DNA of 16,605 bases. Source: Clostridiaceae bacterium. GTDB taxonomy: Bacteria; Bacillota; Clostridia; Oscillospirales; Acutalibacteraceae. This document shows positions 1 through 6,194 of this stretch, piece after piece. Numbering within the stretch: the stretch's first letter is position 1; the number at the start of each line of letters is the position of its first letter. The translations under genes and the position numbers were made by a program. The stretch covers positions 1 through 16,605 of the forward strand of contig JAEDFL010000040.1 in NCBI GenBank assembly GCA_016292785.1, in the 5' to 3' direction. The notes beneath the pieces are model-generated. The model was not told where the DNA came from, did not search any database, and saw only the letters and a program-made list of their open reading frames with translations.

Positions 1-11
1 ATACTCAAGCA

Positions 12-20
12 TGCTATATT
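12..20 (+). promoter_or_regulatory. Probable extended -10 promoter element of the S10 operon
   Basis: The string TGCTATATT fits an extended -10 box (TGn followed by TATATT, 5 of 6 to TATAAT). The matching -35 box would lie just outside the window, so it cannot be checked. Transcription would start near position 27, giving a leader of about 290 nt before rpsJ. An overlapping TATTAT at 17-22 is an alternative -10. Confidence 0.4.
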
Positions 21-34
21 ATTATGTAGTTTAG

Positions 35-54
35 TGCGTAGATATGCGTAGATG
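35..54 (+). repeat. Two tandem copies of a 10-bp repeat at the start of the leader
   Basis: TGCGTAGAT occurs at 35-43 and again at 45-53, giving a period of exactly 10 bp (one helical turn). It lies just downstream of the proposed transcription start. Function unknown; chance is possible. Confidence 0.5.
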
Positions 55-202
55 TGAGAGGTGGCGGCTCTTTGAAGTCGGGAATTCTCACGGAGTATGT
101 CCGATTTAAAACCGGGCGATTTAATAACCTACAGCACGGATTTGCTATCCCTTAGCAGATCTGCGTATGTATGTGCGTTTAAAACCTCATTAAATGCACT
201 AT

Positions 203-230
203 CCCGGAAACTAACCCATTTCCGGTTTTT
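203..230 (+). terminator. Terminator-like hairpin inside the leader, possible attenuator
   Basis: CCGGAAA (204-210) pairs perfectly with TTTCCGG (219-225) around an 8-base loop, and five T follow at 226-230. The stem is short (7 bp, four of them GC) and the T run is modest, so it is a weak intrinsic terminator at best. The 3' arm can instead pair with 105-115 (TTTAAAACCGG against 222-233 with one bulged base) or with a second CCGGAAA copy at 252-258. That is the arrangement expected of an attenuator. Confidence 0.35.
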
Positions 231-239
231 AAATGCAGA

Positions 240-253
240 GGGTGGAAACACCC
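240..253 (+). other. GNRA-tetraloop hairpin in the S10 leader
   Basis: GGGTG (240-244) and CACCC (249-253) form a 5-bp perfect stem closed by GAAA, a GNRA tetraloop. It lies inside the domain closed by the 176-187/271-282 helix. GNRA loops often make tertiary contacts or protein contacts in structured RNAs. Its 3' arm overlaps the second CCCGGAAAC copy (251-259), so it competes with alternative pairing to 219-225. Confidence 0.5.
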
Positions 254-314
254 GGAAACGTTGCGAAATTAGGTTTTAAACGTTGCCCGCCAAACTTTGT
301 AAGGAGGCAAAATC

Positions 315-626
315 ATGGCAGTAAAGGGAAAAATCAGAATCAGATTGAAGGGCTATGACCACAATCTCGTTGACAAGGCAGCGGAGAAGATCGTTGAGAC
401 TGCTAAGCGCACAGGCGCTCAGGTTTCGGGTCCCGTTCCCCTTCCGACAGAGAAAGAGGTCGTTACAATCCTTCGTGCTGTTCACAAGTACAAGGACTCC
501 AGAGAGCAGTTTGAACAGCGCACACACAAAAGGCTTATCGACATCATCAGACCGTCAGCTAAGACCGTTGACGCTTTGAGAGGTCTTGAGCTTCCTGCCG
601 GCGTAGAGATCGAGATCAAGCTCTGA
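315..626 (+). CDS. rpsJ: 30S ribosomal protein S10
   Basis: S10 is a component of the 30S head and, as NusE, pairs with NusB in transcription antitermination. The 103-residue product has the normal family length and the typical N-terminus (MAVKGKIRIRLKGYDHNLVD), the extended loop around residues 45-68 (KYKDSREQFEQRTHKR) that reaches into the ribosome, and the C-terminal strand ending ELPAGVEIEIKL. The ATG start is set by AGGAGG at 302-307, 7 bases upstream. It is the first gene of the cluster, directly behind the long leader, so leader control would set expression of everything downstream. Nothing in it is unusual. Confidence 0.98.
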   Translation: MAVKGKIRIRLKGYDHNLVDKAAEKIVETAKRTGAQVSGPVPLPTEKEVVTILRAVHKYKDSREQFEQRTHKRLIDIIRPSAKTVDALRGLELPAGVEIEIKL

Positions 627-637
627 TCCACGCTAAC

Positions 638-671
638 AGGTCAAGTTGGCGCAGTTGCCAACCAATAACCT
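638..671 (+). other. Hairpin in the rpsJ-rplC gap
   Basis: GTTGGC (645-650) and GCCAAC (657-662) form a 6-bp perfect stem with a 6-base loop, and an outer AGGT/ACCT (638-641/668-671) could extend it across internal loops. No T run follows, so it is not a terminator. It ends just before the rplC ribosome binding site (674-680) and could affect rplC translation or mRNA stability. Confidence 0.45.
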
Positions 672-689
672 ATAAGGAGGAAAATCTAT

Positions 690-1322
690 ATGAAAAAAGG
701 TCTTATCGGAAAGAAAATCGGTATGACGCAGATCTTCGACGAAAAGGGTAACGTAATCCCCGTAACAGTCGTTGAAGCAGGTCCGTGTGTTATCACACAG
801 AAGAAGACGATCGAGAACGACGGCTATGAGGCTGTTCAGGTCGGCTTCGGTGACGTCAAGGCTCAGAGAGTCAACAAGGCTATGAAGGGTCACTTCGCTA
901 AGAACGATGTTGCTCCCAAGAAGGTACTCAAGGAGTTCCGTCTTGAGAACATTGCAGACGTTAATGTAGGCGATCTCCTCAAGGCCGACGTGTTCGCAGT
1001 AGGCGACAAGGTTGACGTTATCGGCACAAGCAAGGGTCACGGTACGGCAGGTTCCATCAAGCGCTGGAACTTCGCAAGACTCAGAGAGTCTCACGGTACA
1101 GGTCCTGTTGCAAGACACGCCGGTTCGTTGGGTGCTTGTTCAACTCCTTCCCGTGTTTACAAGGGAAAGAAGCTTGCAGGTCACTACGGTGTAGACCGCA
1201 CCACAGTTCAGAATTTAACCATTGCTAAGGTTGACGTTGAAAACAACCTCATCGCTGTTAAGGGCGCAATTCCGGGCCCGAAGGGCGGAATCGTTGTTAT
1301 CGCCGATGCCAAGAAAGCGTAA
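690..1322 (+). CDS. rplC: 50S ribosomal protein L3
   Basis: L3 is an early-assembly 50S protein whose long central loop reaches towards the peptidyl transferase centre. The 210-residue product has the family N-terminus (GLIGKKIGMTQIFDEKGNVIPVTVVEAGP), the SKGHGTAGSIKRW segment starting near residue 114, and the loop GSLGACSTPSRVYKGKKLAGHYG around residues 144-166. The position of the methylated glutamine of E. coli L3 is occupied here by small residues (GACS), so that modification is not expected. AAGGAGG at 674-680 sets the ATG start. It lies 63 bases after rpsJ, across a hairpin, and 18 bases before rplD. Confidence 0.97.
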   Translation: MKKGLIGKKIGMTQIFDEKGNVIPVTVVEAGPCVITQKKTIENDGYEAVQVGFGDVKAQRVNKAMKGHFAKNDVAPKKVLKEFRLENIADVNVGDLLKADVFAVGDKVDVIGTSKGHGTAGSIKRWNFARLRESHGTGPVARHAGSLGACSTPSRVYKGKKLAGHYGVDRTTVQNLTIAKVDVENNLIAVKGAIPGPKGGIVVIADAKKA

Positions 1323-1340
1323 CGGAAGGAGTGTTAAAGT

Positions 1341-1964
1341 ATGCCTAATGTATCAGTATTCGATATGAACGGTAAGAAGGTTTCCGATCTTGCTCTTGCA
1401 GAGTCTGTTTTCGGAATCGAGCCGAATACTTACGCTATGCACCTTTGCGTAGTCAACTATTTGGCAAATCAGCGTCAGGGCACACAGTCAACCCGTACAC
1501 GCTCAGAGGTTAGCGGCGGCGGCAAGAAGCCGTGGAAGCAGAAGGGCACAGGTCGTGCTCGCCAGGGTTCAACAAGAGCTCCGCAGTGGACACACGGCGG
1601 TATCGCTCACGGCCCGAAGCCGAGAGAGTACGGCTTCTCCATCAACAAGAAGGTAAGAAGACTTGCTATGAAGTCCGCTTTCTCTTCAAAGGTTGCAGCA
1701 GAGGAGCTTGTAGTTCTTGATGAGCTTAAGCTTGACGCTATCAAGACTAAGGAAGTTGTTAAGGTTCTTTCAGCTCTTGAAACAGGCAAGAAGGTTCTCC
1801 TTGTTCTTCCCGAGAACAACGATGTTCTTTACAGAAGCGCAAGAAACATTGCCGGTGTTAAGGTTTCAACCGTAAACACACTGAATGTTTATGACATTCT
1901 TAATAGTGACACAATGCTTGTTCTCAAGGACAGCGTTGCTAAGATTGAGGAGGTATATGCATGA
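1341..1964 (+). CDS. rplD: 50S ribosomal protein L4/L1e
   Basis: L4 lines part of the nascent peptide exit tunnel through its long basic loop, which is visible here at about residues 45-95 with the family signature (GGGKKPWKQKGTGRARQGS). Length is 207 residues, normal for bacteria. The start is ATG with AAGGAG at 1326-1331. Its last four bases overlap the start of rplW (ATGA), indicating translational coupling. In E. coli, L4 is the autoregulator of the S10 operon, acting on the leader RNA. Whether it binds the structured leader at 27-314 here is an open question, and the leader does not obviously resemble the E. coli one. Confidence 0.97.
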   Translation: MPNVSVFDMNGKKVSDLALAESVFGIEPNTYAMHLCVVNYLANQRQGTQSTRTRSEVSGGGKKPWKQKGTGRARQGSTRAPQWTHGGIAHGPKPREYGFSINKKVRRLAMKSAFSSKVAAEELVVLDELKLDAIKTKEVVKVLSALETGKKVLLVLPENNDVLYRSARNIAGVKVSTVNTLNVYDILNSDTMLVLKDSVAKIEEVYA

Positions 1965-2257
1965 GTAAAGCAGCACAGGACATAATCCTCCGTCCGATTA
2001 TCACTGAAGAGAGCATGCTCGGCACAGCCGATAAGAAGTACACCTTCTCGGTTGCCAAGGATGCAAACAAGATCGAGATCGCAGCAGCCGTTGAGGAGCT
2101 TTTCGGCGTTAAGGTAGCTAAGGTCAACACCATCAACTGCCTCGGCAAGCTTCGCAGACAGGGCGTTTCTCAGGGTTACACAGCCGCATGGAAAAAGGCG
2201 ATCGTTACTCTTACAGAGGATTCCAAGACCATCGAATTCTTCGATGGCATGATGTAA
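1961..2257 (+). CDS. rplW: 50S ribosomal protein L23
   Basis: L23 sits at the exit of the peptide tunnel and is the docking site for trigger factor and the signal recognition particle. The 98-residue product has the usual start (ILRPIITEESM), the central VEELFGVKVAKVNTINCLGKLRR segment, and a C-terminus ending TIEFFDGMM. The ATG overlaps the rplD stop by four bases and GGAGG lies at 1949-1953, inside rplD. A 77-base gap with potential secondary structure follows, one of the longest gaps inside the cluster. Confidence 0.96.
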   Translation: MSKAAQDIILRPIITEESMLGTADKKYTFSVAKDANKIEIAAAVEELFGVKVAKVNTINCLGKLRRQGVSQGYTAAWKKAIVTLTEDSKTIEFFDGMM

Positions 2258-2275
2258 TTTAAACCGTATAATTCC

Positions 2276-2316
2276 GGTGGTAATGTATGGAGTTCGACAT
2301 ACTCCGCGAAGCCACT
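2276..2316 (+). other. Nested hairpins in the rplW-rplB gap
   Basis: An outer stem pairs 2276-2280 (GGTGG) with 2312-2316 (CCACT, one GU pair). Inside it, GGAGT (2289-2293) pairs with ACTCC (2301-2305), while an overlapping GTATG/CATAC (2285-2289/2298-2302) offers an alternative. The structure ends just before the rplB ribosome binding site (AAAGGAG, 2318-2324). No T run follows, so translational or stability control is likelier than termination. Confidence 0.4.
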
Positions 2317-2334
2317 TAAAGGAGTGTGAATCAA

Positions 2335-3168
2335 ATGTCGATCAAAGTCTATAAGCCGACTTCAAATTCACGTAGAAATATGTCGGTTACAGATTATTCA
2401 GAGCTTTCAAAGGTCGCTCCCGAAAGAAGCCTCCTCGAGCCGCTCAAGAATAAATCGGGACGAAACAACTACGGTCGCATTACAGTACGTCACCGCGGCG
2501 GCGCAAACCGCAGAAAGTACCGTGTAATCGACTTCAAGCGTTCAAAGTTTGATATTCCCGCAGAGGTTGTTTCACTTGAATATGACCCGAACCGTTCAGC
2601 TCACATCGCTCTCATCAAGTATGAGGACGGCGTAAAGAGCTACATCCTTGCTCCCGCAGGCCTCAAGGTCGGCGACAAGGTTATGGCAGGCCCCGACGCT
2701 GATATCAAGCCGGGCAACGCACTGCCGCTCGTAAATATCCCGACAGGTACTGTTATCCACAACGTTGAGCTTTATCCCGGCCGCGGCGGACAGCTTGCAA
2801 GAGCTGCAGGCAACGCTGCACAGCTTATGGCTAAGGAAGGCGAATATGCCCTCCTCAGACTTCCCTCGGGCGAGCTTCGTAAGGTTCCGGCAACCTGCAT
2901 GGCTACTGTCGGACAGGTCGGAAACCTTGACCATGAGAACGTTAAGATCGGTAACGCCGGCAGAAAGCGTCACATGGGTTGGAGACCTACAGTCCGCGGT
3001 TCTGTCATGAACCCGAACGATCACCCCCACGGCGGTGGTGAAGGTAAGTCACCTATCGGACGTCCCGGCCCTGTTACACCTTGGGGCAAGCCGGCTCTCG
3101 GTTACAAGACACGTAACAAGAAGAAGGCTTCCAACAAGATGATCGTAAGACGTCGTAACGGCAAATAA
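2335..3168 (+). CDS. rplB: 50S ribosomal protein L2
   Basis: L2 is a core 50S protein needed for subunit association and peptidyl transferase activity. I chose the ATG at 2335 (277 residues, MSIKVYKPTSNSRRN) over an in-frame GTG at 2326, because the GGAG of the ribosome binding site (2321-2324) is 10 bases from the ATG but almost touches the GTG, and because the family starts this way. Visible features are the RNA-binding region (GRITVRHRGGANRRKYR, about 47-63) and the conserved C-terminal MNPNDHPHGGGEGKSPIGRPG (about 225-245) containing the functionally important histidines at 230 and 232. The basic tail ends RRRNGK. Confidence 0.97.
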   Translation: MSIKVYKPTSNSRRNMSVTDYSELSKVAPERSLLEPLKNKSGRNNYGRITVRHRGGANRRKYRVIDFKRSKFDIPAEVVSLEYDPNRSAHIALIKYEDGVKSYILAPAGLKVGDKVMAGPDADIKPGNALPLVNIPTGTVIHNVELYPGRGGQLARAAGNAAQLMAKEGEYALLRLPSGELRKVPATCMATVGQVGNLDHENVKIGNAGRKRHMGWRPTVRGSVMNPNDHPHGGGEGKSPIGRPGPVTPWGKPALGYKTRNKKKASNKMIVRRRNGK

Positions 3169-3189
3169 GTTGAAAGGAGATAAAGATCT

Positions 3190-3471
3190 ATGGGCAGAAG
3201 CGTAAAGAAAGGCCCCTTCGTGCAGGCTAAGCTCCTCGAAAGAGTACAGGCAATGAACGAGAAGGGCGAAAAAATAGTTCTCAAGACATGGAGCCGCAGC
3301 TCCACAATCTTCCCTGACTTTGTCGGCCACACATTTGCGGTTCATGACGGACGCAAGCATGTTCCCGTATATGTTACAGAGGATATGGTTGGTCATAAGT
3401 TGGGCGAATTTGCACCTACAAGAACCTTCAGAGGTCACGCAGGTTCAAAGACTACAAATAACGGTAAATAA
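3190..3471 (+). CDS. rpsS: 30S ribosomal protein S19
   Basis: S19 is in the 30S head, next to S13, and contacts the A-site tRNA region. At 93 residues it has family length and signatures: MGRSVKKGPFVQAKLLERV at the start, WSRSSTIFPDFVGHTFAVHDGRKHVPVYV in the middle, and GHKLGEFAPTRTFRGHAG near the end. AAGGAG at 3174-3179 lies 10 bases before the ATG. It sits between rplB and rplV as in nearly all bacteria. Confidence 0.97.
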   Translation: MGRSVKKGPFVQAKLLERVQAMNEKGEKIVLKTWSRSSTIFPDFVGHTFAVHDGRKHVPVYVTEDMVGHKLGEFAPTRTFRGHAGSKTTNNGK

Positions 3472-3494
3472 TTAGCCGAAAGGAGTGTGTATTC

Positions 3495-3827
3495 ATGGAA
3501 GCAACAGCAAAAGTAACCTACGTGCGTATTGCACCGAGAAAGGTTCAGATTGTGCTTGACCTTATCAGAAATAAGCCTTGCGACCAGGCAATGGCTATCC
3601 TTAAACACACGCCGAAGGCTGCGTGTGAACCGCTTGCAAAGCTGCTCAAGTCAGCTATGGCTAATGCGGAAAACAAAGATATGGACGTTTCCAGCCTCTA
3701 CGTTGCAGAGTGCTTCGTAGGTCAGGGACCGACTCTCAAGAGAATCCGTCCGAGAGCACAGGGACGTGCATACAGAATCAACAAGAAGACTTCTCACATC
3801 ACAATAGTACTCAGAGAAGCAGAATAA
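3495..3827 (+). CDS. rplV: 50S ribosomal protein L22
   Basis: L22 spans the 50S subunit and forms, with L4, the constriction of the peptide exit tunnel. The 110-residue product begins MEATAKVTYVRIAPRKVQIVLDLIRNK and contains the long beta-hairpin RIRPRAQGRAYRINKKTSHI (about 85-104) that reaches the tunnel, the site where macrolide resistance mutations are known in other bacteria. The hairpin looks unaltered. AAGGAG at 3480-3485 precedes the ATG by 9 bases. Confidence 0.97.
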   Translation: MEATAKVTYVRIAPRKVQIVLDLIRNKPCDQAMAILKHTPKAACEPLAKLLKSAMANAENKDMDVSSLYVAECFVGQGPTLKRIRPRAQGRAYRINKKTSHITIVLREAE

Positions 3828-3846
3828 GCGAGGAGGAGGTAAACAT

Positions 3847-4530
3847 ATGGGCCAGAAAATAAATCCTACCGGTCTTAGAATCGGTGTTATTAAGAATTGG
3901 GAATCCCGCTGGTATGCCGGAAAGAGCACTTTCGGCGATACTCTTGTTGAGGATTATAATCTTCGTGAATACCTTCTTGCTACACTCGCTCCTGCAGGTG
4001 TACCAAAGGTTGAGATCGAGCGTGACGCAAAGCGTGTTTATATCAACATCCATTGCGCAAAGCCCGGCATGGTAATCGGCCGCGGCGGCTCGGAGATCGA
4101 GAAGCTCAAGGAAATTTGCAAAAAGAAGCTTGGCGGAGACAAGGATGTTTCGATCAACATTATCGAGATCAAGCAGCCCGACCTTGACGCACAGCTTGTT
4201 GCTGAGAACATCGCAGCTCAGCTTGAAAGACGTATTTCTTTCCGCCGCGCTATGAAGCAGTGCATCGGACGCACAATGAAGCTTGGCGCAAAGGGAATTA
4301 AAATTCAGTGTTCAGGCCGCCTCGGCGGAGCAGAAATTGCCCGTTCCGAGACATATCACGAGGGAACAATTCCCCTTCAGACAATCCGTGCCGACATCGA
4401 CTACGGCTTTGCAGAGGCAAAGACAACTTACGGACGTATCGGCGTTAAGGTTTGGCTTTACAAGGGCGAGGTTCTCCATGAGGCTAACAACAATCATCGC
4501 AGACCACGCCGTAAGGAGGGAGCTAAATAA
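3847..4530 (+). CDS. rpsC: 30S ribosomal protein S3
   Basis: S3 lies at the mRNA entry channel of the 30S subunit and takes part in mRNA unwinding. The 227-residue product opens with the invariant MGQKINPTGLRIG. It carries a type II KH domain with the GxxG loop GRGG at residues 78-81, the basic cluster RRISFRRAMK (128-137) in the region linked to helicase function, and the C-terminal motif CSGRLGGAEIARSE (155-168). The tail is basic (NNNHRRPRRKEGAK). GGAGGT at 3835-3840 precedes the ATG. The last base of the TAA stop is the first base of the rplP ATG, so the two are likely coupled. Confidence 0.97.
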   Translation: MGQKINPTGLRIGVIKNWESRWYAGKSTFGDTLVEDYNLREYLLATLAPAGVPKVEIERDAKRVYINIHCAKPGMVIGRGGSEIEKLKEICKKKLGGDKDVSINIIEIKQPDLDAQLVAENIAAQLERRISFRRAMKQCIGRTMKLGAKGIKIQCSGRLGGAEIARSETYHEGTIPLQTIRADIDYGFAEAKTTYGRIGVKVWLYKGEVLHEANNNHRRPRRKEGAK

Positions 4531-4955
4531 TGCTGTTACCTAAGAGAGTTAAATATCGTCGAGTTCAGAGAGGTCGTCTGAAGGGTAAGGCAACACGCGG
4601 TAACAAGGTTACCAACGGTGAATATGGACTTCAGGCTCTCGAGCCGGCATGGATCACATCAAACCAGATCGAGGCAGCTCGTATTGCGATGACTCGTTAC
4701 ATCAAGCGTAACGGTCAGGTTTGGATAAAGATTTTCCCGGATAAGCCGATCACAGAGAAGCCGGCTGAAACCCGAATGGGTTCAGGTAAAGGATCACCTG
4801 AATACTGGGTTGCAGTTGTTAAGCCGGGCAGAGTAATGTTTGAAATTGCAGGTGTTGATGAGGACACAGCTCGCGAGGCTCTTCGTCTTGCAGCTAATAA
4901 GCTCCCGATCAAATGCAAGTTTGTAACTAAAGAAGAAACGGGTGGTGAGCAGTAA
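4530..4955 (+). CDS. rplP: 50S ribosomal protein L16
   Basis: L16 organises the A-site tRNA-binding region of the 50S subunit. The 141-residue product has the canonical start MLLPKRVKYRRVQRGRLKGKATRGN and the TRMGSGKGSPEYWVAVVKPG loop (about 81-100) with R82, equivalent to the arginine that is hydroxylated in E. coli. AAGGAGG at 4513-4519 lies inside rpsC. It overlaps rpsC by one base at its start and rpmC by one base at its end (TAATG both times), giving a coupled rpsC-rplP-rpmC run. Confidence 0.97.
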   Translation: MLLPKRVKYRRVQRGRLKGKATRGNKVTNGEYGLQALEPAWITSNQIEAARIAMTRYIKRNGQVWIKIFPDKPITEKPAETRMGSGKGSPEYWVAVVKPGRVMFEIAGVDEDTAREALRLAANKLPIKCKFVTKEETGGEQ

Positions 4956-5158
4956 TGAAAGCAAGTGAAATCAGAAAAATGTCCGCTAAAGAGCTTGACA
5001 CCAAGCTTCACGATTTAAAGGATGAGCTTTTCAAGCTTCGTTTCCAGCAGGCCATTAACCAGCTCGACAACCCAATGCGCATTAACGCCGTTAAGAAAGA
5101 TATCGCAAGAATCAAGACTGTTCAGCGTGATATCGAGCTCCACGGCGCTGAGTCGTAA
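4955..5158 (+). CDS. rpmC: 50S ribosomal protein L29
   Basis: L29 is a small two-helix 50S protein near the tunnel exit next to L23. The 67-residue product has the usual pattern: MKASEIRKMSAKELDTKLHDLKDELFKLRFQQAINQLDNPMRI, then VKKDIARIKTVQRD. The upstream GGTGGTGAG (4940-4948) is a weak ribosome binding site compared with its neighbours. Its TAATG overlap with rplP suggests it relies on coupled reinitiation. Confidence 0.95.
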   Translation: MKASEIRKMSAKELDTKLHDLKDELFKLRFQQAINQLDNPMRINAVKKDIARIKTVQRDIELHGAES

Positions 5159-5178
5159 TGAAAGGGAGGTTAACTGTT

Positions 5179-5436
5179 ATGAGCGAAAGAAACCTCAGAA
5201 AGACGCGCGTAGGCGTTGTCAGCAGTGACAAGATGGACAAGACAGTCGTTGTTACTGTTAAGGATAAGATAAAGCATCCGCTTTACAAGAAGATCGTCAA
5301 CCGTACAATCAAGTTCAAGGCTCACGACGAGAACAACGAGTGCGGCGTAGGCGACAGAGTATTGATTATGGAAACACGTCCTCTTTCAAAGGACAAGAGA
5401 TGGCGTGTAGTCGAGATTATCGAGAAAGCCAAATAA
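5179..5436 (+). CDS. rpsQ: 30S ribosomal protein S17
   Basis: S17 is an OB-fold 16S rRNA-binding protein needed early in 30S assembly. I place the start at the ATG at 5179 (85 residues, MSERNLRKTRVGVVSSDKMDKTVVV), which lies 9 bases after GGAGG (5165-5169) and matches family length. An in-frame ATG at 5158 overlaps the rpmC stop, but it would put the ribosome binding site inside the gene and add seven unmatched residues. Typical features are KTVVVTVKDKIKHPLYKKIVNRTIKFKAHDE and GDRVLIMETRPLSKDKRWRVVEI. Confidence 0.96.
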   Translation: MSERNLRKTRVGVVSSDKMDKTVVVTVKDKIKHPLYKKIVNRTIKFKAHDENNECGVGDRVLIMETRPLSKDKRWRVVEIIEKAK

Positions 5437-5464
5437 TTGGCGCAGGTGTAAGGAGGCAAACACT

Positions 5465-5833
5465 GTGATACAGCAAGAAAGTAACCTCAAAGTTGCCGAC
5501 AACACCGGAGCGAAGGAGATCAGATGTATCCGAGTTCTCGGTGGTACCGGCAGAAGATACGCCAACATCGGCGACGTTATCGTTGCTTCGGTTAAAAAAG
5601 CAACACCCGGCGGCGTCGTAAAGAAGGGCGAGGTTGTAAAGGCAGTAGTTGTTCGTACTGCAAGCGGCGTACGCCGCAACGACGGCACATACATTCGTTT
5701 CGACGAGAATGCAGCCGTTATTATCAGAGAAGACAAAAACCCAAAGGGCACACGTATATTCGGACCTGTTGCAAGAGAGCTTCGTGACCACGATTTCATG
5801 AAGATCCTTTCACTTGCTCCCGAAGTGCTTTAA
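5465..5833 (+). CDS. rplN: 50S ribosomal protein L14
   Basis: L14 lies at the subunit interface and contributes to bridges with the 30S subunit; in the free 50S it is the docking site for RsfS. The 122-residue product starts at a GTG (5465), 8 bases after AGGAGG (5451-5456), giving the invariant opening MIQQESNLKVADNTGAKEI. Other signatures are CIRVLGGTGRRYANIGDVIVASVKKATPGG and the C-terminal GTRIFGPVARELRDHDFMKILSLAPEVL. It opens the spc part of the cluster, 28 bases after rpsQ, with no visible promoter between. Confidence 0.97.
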   Translation: MIQQESNLKVADNTGAKEIRCIRVLGGTGRRYANIGDVIVASVKKATPGGVVKKGEVVKAVVVRTASGVRRNDGTYIRFDENAAVIIREDKNPKGTRIFGPVARELRDHDFMKILSLAPEVL

Positions 5834-5848
5834 TCAGGGGGTGCAGCT

Positions 5849-6175
5849 ATGAGTAATAAAGTACACGTTAAGACCGGAGATCAGGTCATTGTTATCAACG
5901 GTAAGTACCGTGGAGCTAAGGGTAAGGTTCTCCAGGTTGCTCCTTCAGAGGGTAAGGTTATCGTTGAGGGCATTAACATCGTTACAAAGCATGTTAAGCC
6001 TAAGAAGATGGGTGAGCAGGGCGGTCTTGTAAAGGCTGAGAGCGCACTCTATGCGGATAAGGTTCAGCTCGTTTGTCCTAAGTGCGGCAGACCGACAAGA
6101 GTTGGTCACGCTGTTAAAGAAAACGGCAAAAAAGATAAGAAGCGCATTTGCAAAAAGTGCAACGCGGAATTTTAA
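5849..6175 (+). CDS. rplX: 50S ribosomal protein L24, zinc-ribbon form
   Basis: L24 is an assembly initiator of the 50S subunit. The 108-residue product has an N-terminal KOW motif (about residues 5-32, DQVIVINGKYRGAKGKVLQV) and the GINIVTKHVKP segment. Its C-terminal half carries two CxxC pairs, C76/C79 (CPKCG) and C101/C104 (CKKC), a four-cysteine zinc ribbon present in many but not all bacterial L24 proteins and absent from Bacillus subtilis. The ribosome binding site is G-rich (GGGGGTG, 5837-5843). It sits 15 bases after rplN and 19 before rplE. Confidence 0.96.
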   Translation: MSNKVHVKTGDQVIVINGKYRGAKGKVLQVAPSEGKVIVEGINIVTKHVKPKKMGEQGGLVKAESALYADKVQLVCPKCGRPTRVGHAVKENGKKDKKRICKKCNAEF

Positions 6176-6194
6176 TAAGGGAGGTACATGACAA

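Larger units (their letters stand above)
27..314 (+). ncRNA. Structured 5' leader of the S10 operon, candidate ribosomal-protein leader RNA
   Basis: This stretch of nearly 300 bases has no credible gene but dense complementarity. A 12-bp perfect long-range helix pairs 176-187 with 271-282, continuing after one mismatch with 189-191/267-269. It encloses a CCGGAAA/TTTCCGG hairpin (204-225) followed by five T, and a GGGTG-GAAA-CACCC tetraloop hairpin (240-253). On the 5' side are a TTTGCTA/TAGCAGA hairpin (141-147/153-159, one GU pair) and a GTGAGA/TCTCAC helix (54-59/86-91). TGGCGG (62-67) is complementary to CCGCCA (287-292), just upstream of the rpsJ ribosome binding site. TTTAAAACC occurs twice (105-113 and 178-186), and either copy could pair with GGTTTTAAA (272-280). 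In bacteria a product of the S10 operon commonly controls it through such a leader, often L4 in gammaproteobacteria. Which protein or signal acts here is unknown. Confidence 0.6.

Noticed and set aside
97..279. A 60-codon open frame in the leader before rpsJ
   Set aside because: It has no usable ribosome binding site (CGGAG lies only one base before the ATG), no recognisable protein pattern, and overlaps segments better explained as paired RNA.
633..1118. A 161-codon open frame antisense to rplC
   Set aside because: It lies wholly opposite a strongly conserved ribosomal protein gene and results from that gene's codon bias; no ribosome binding site or family resemblance.
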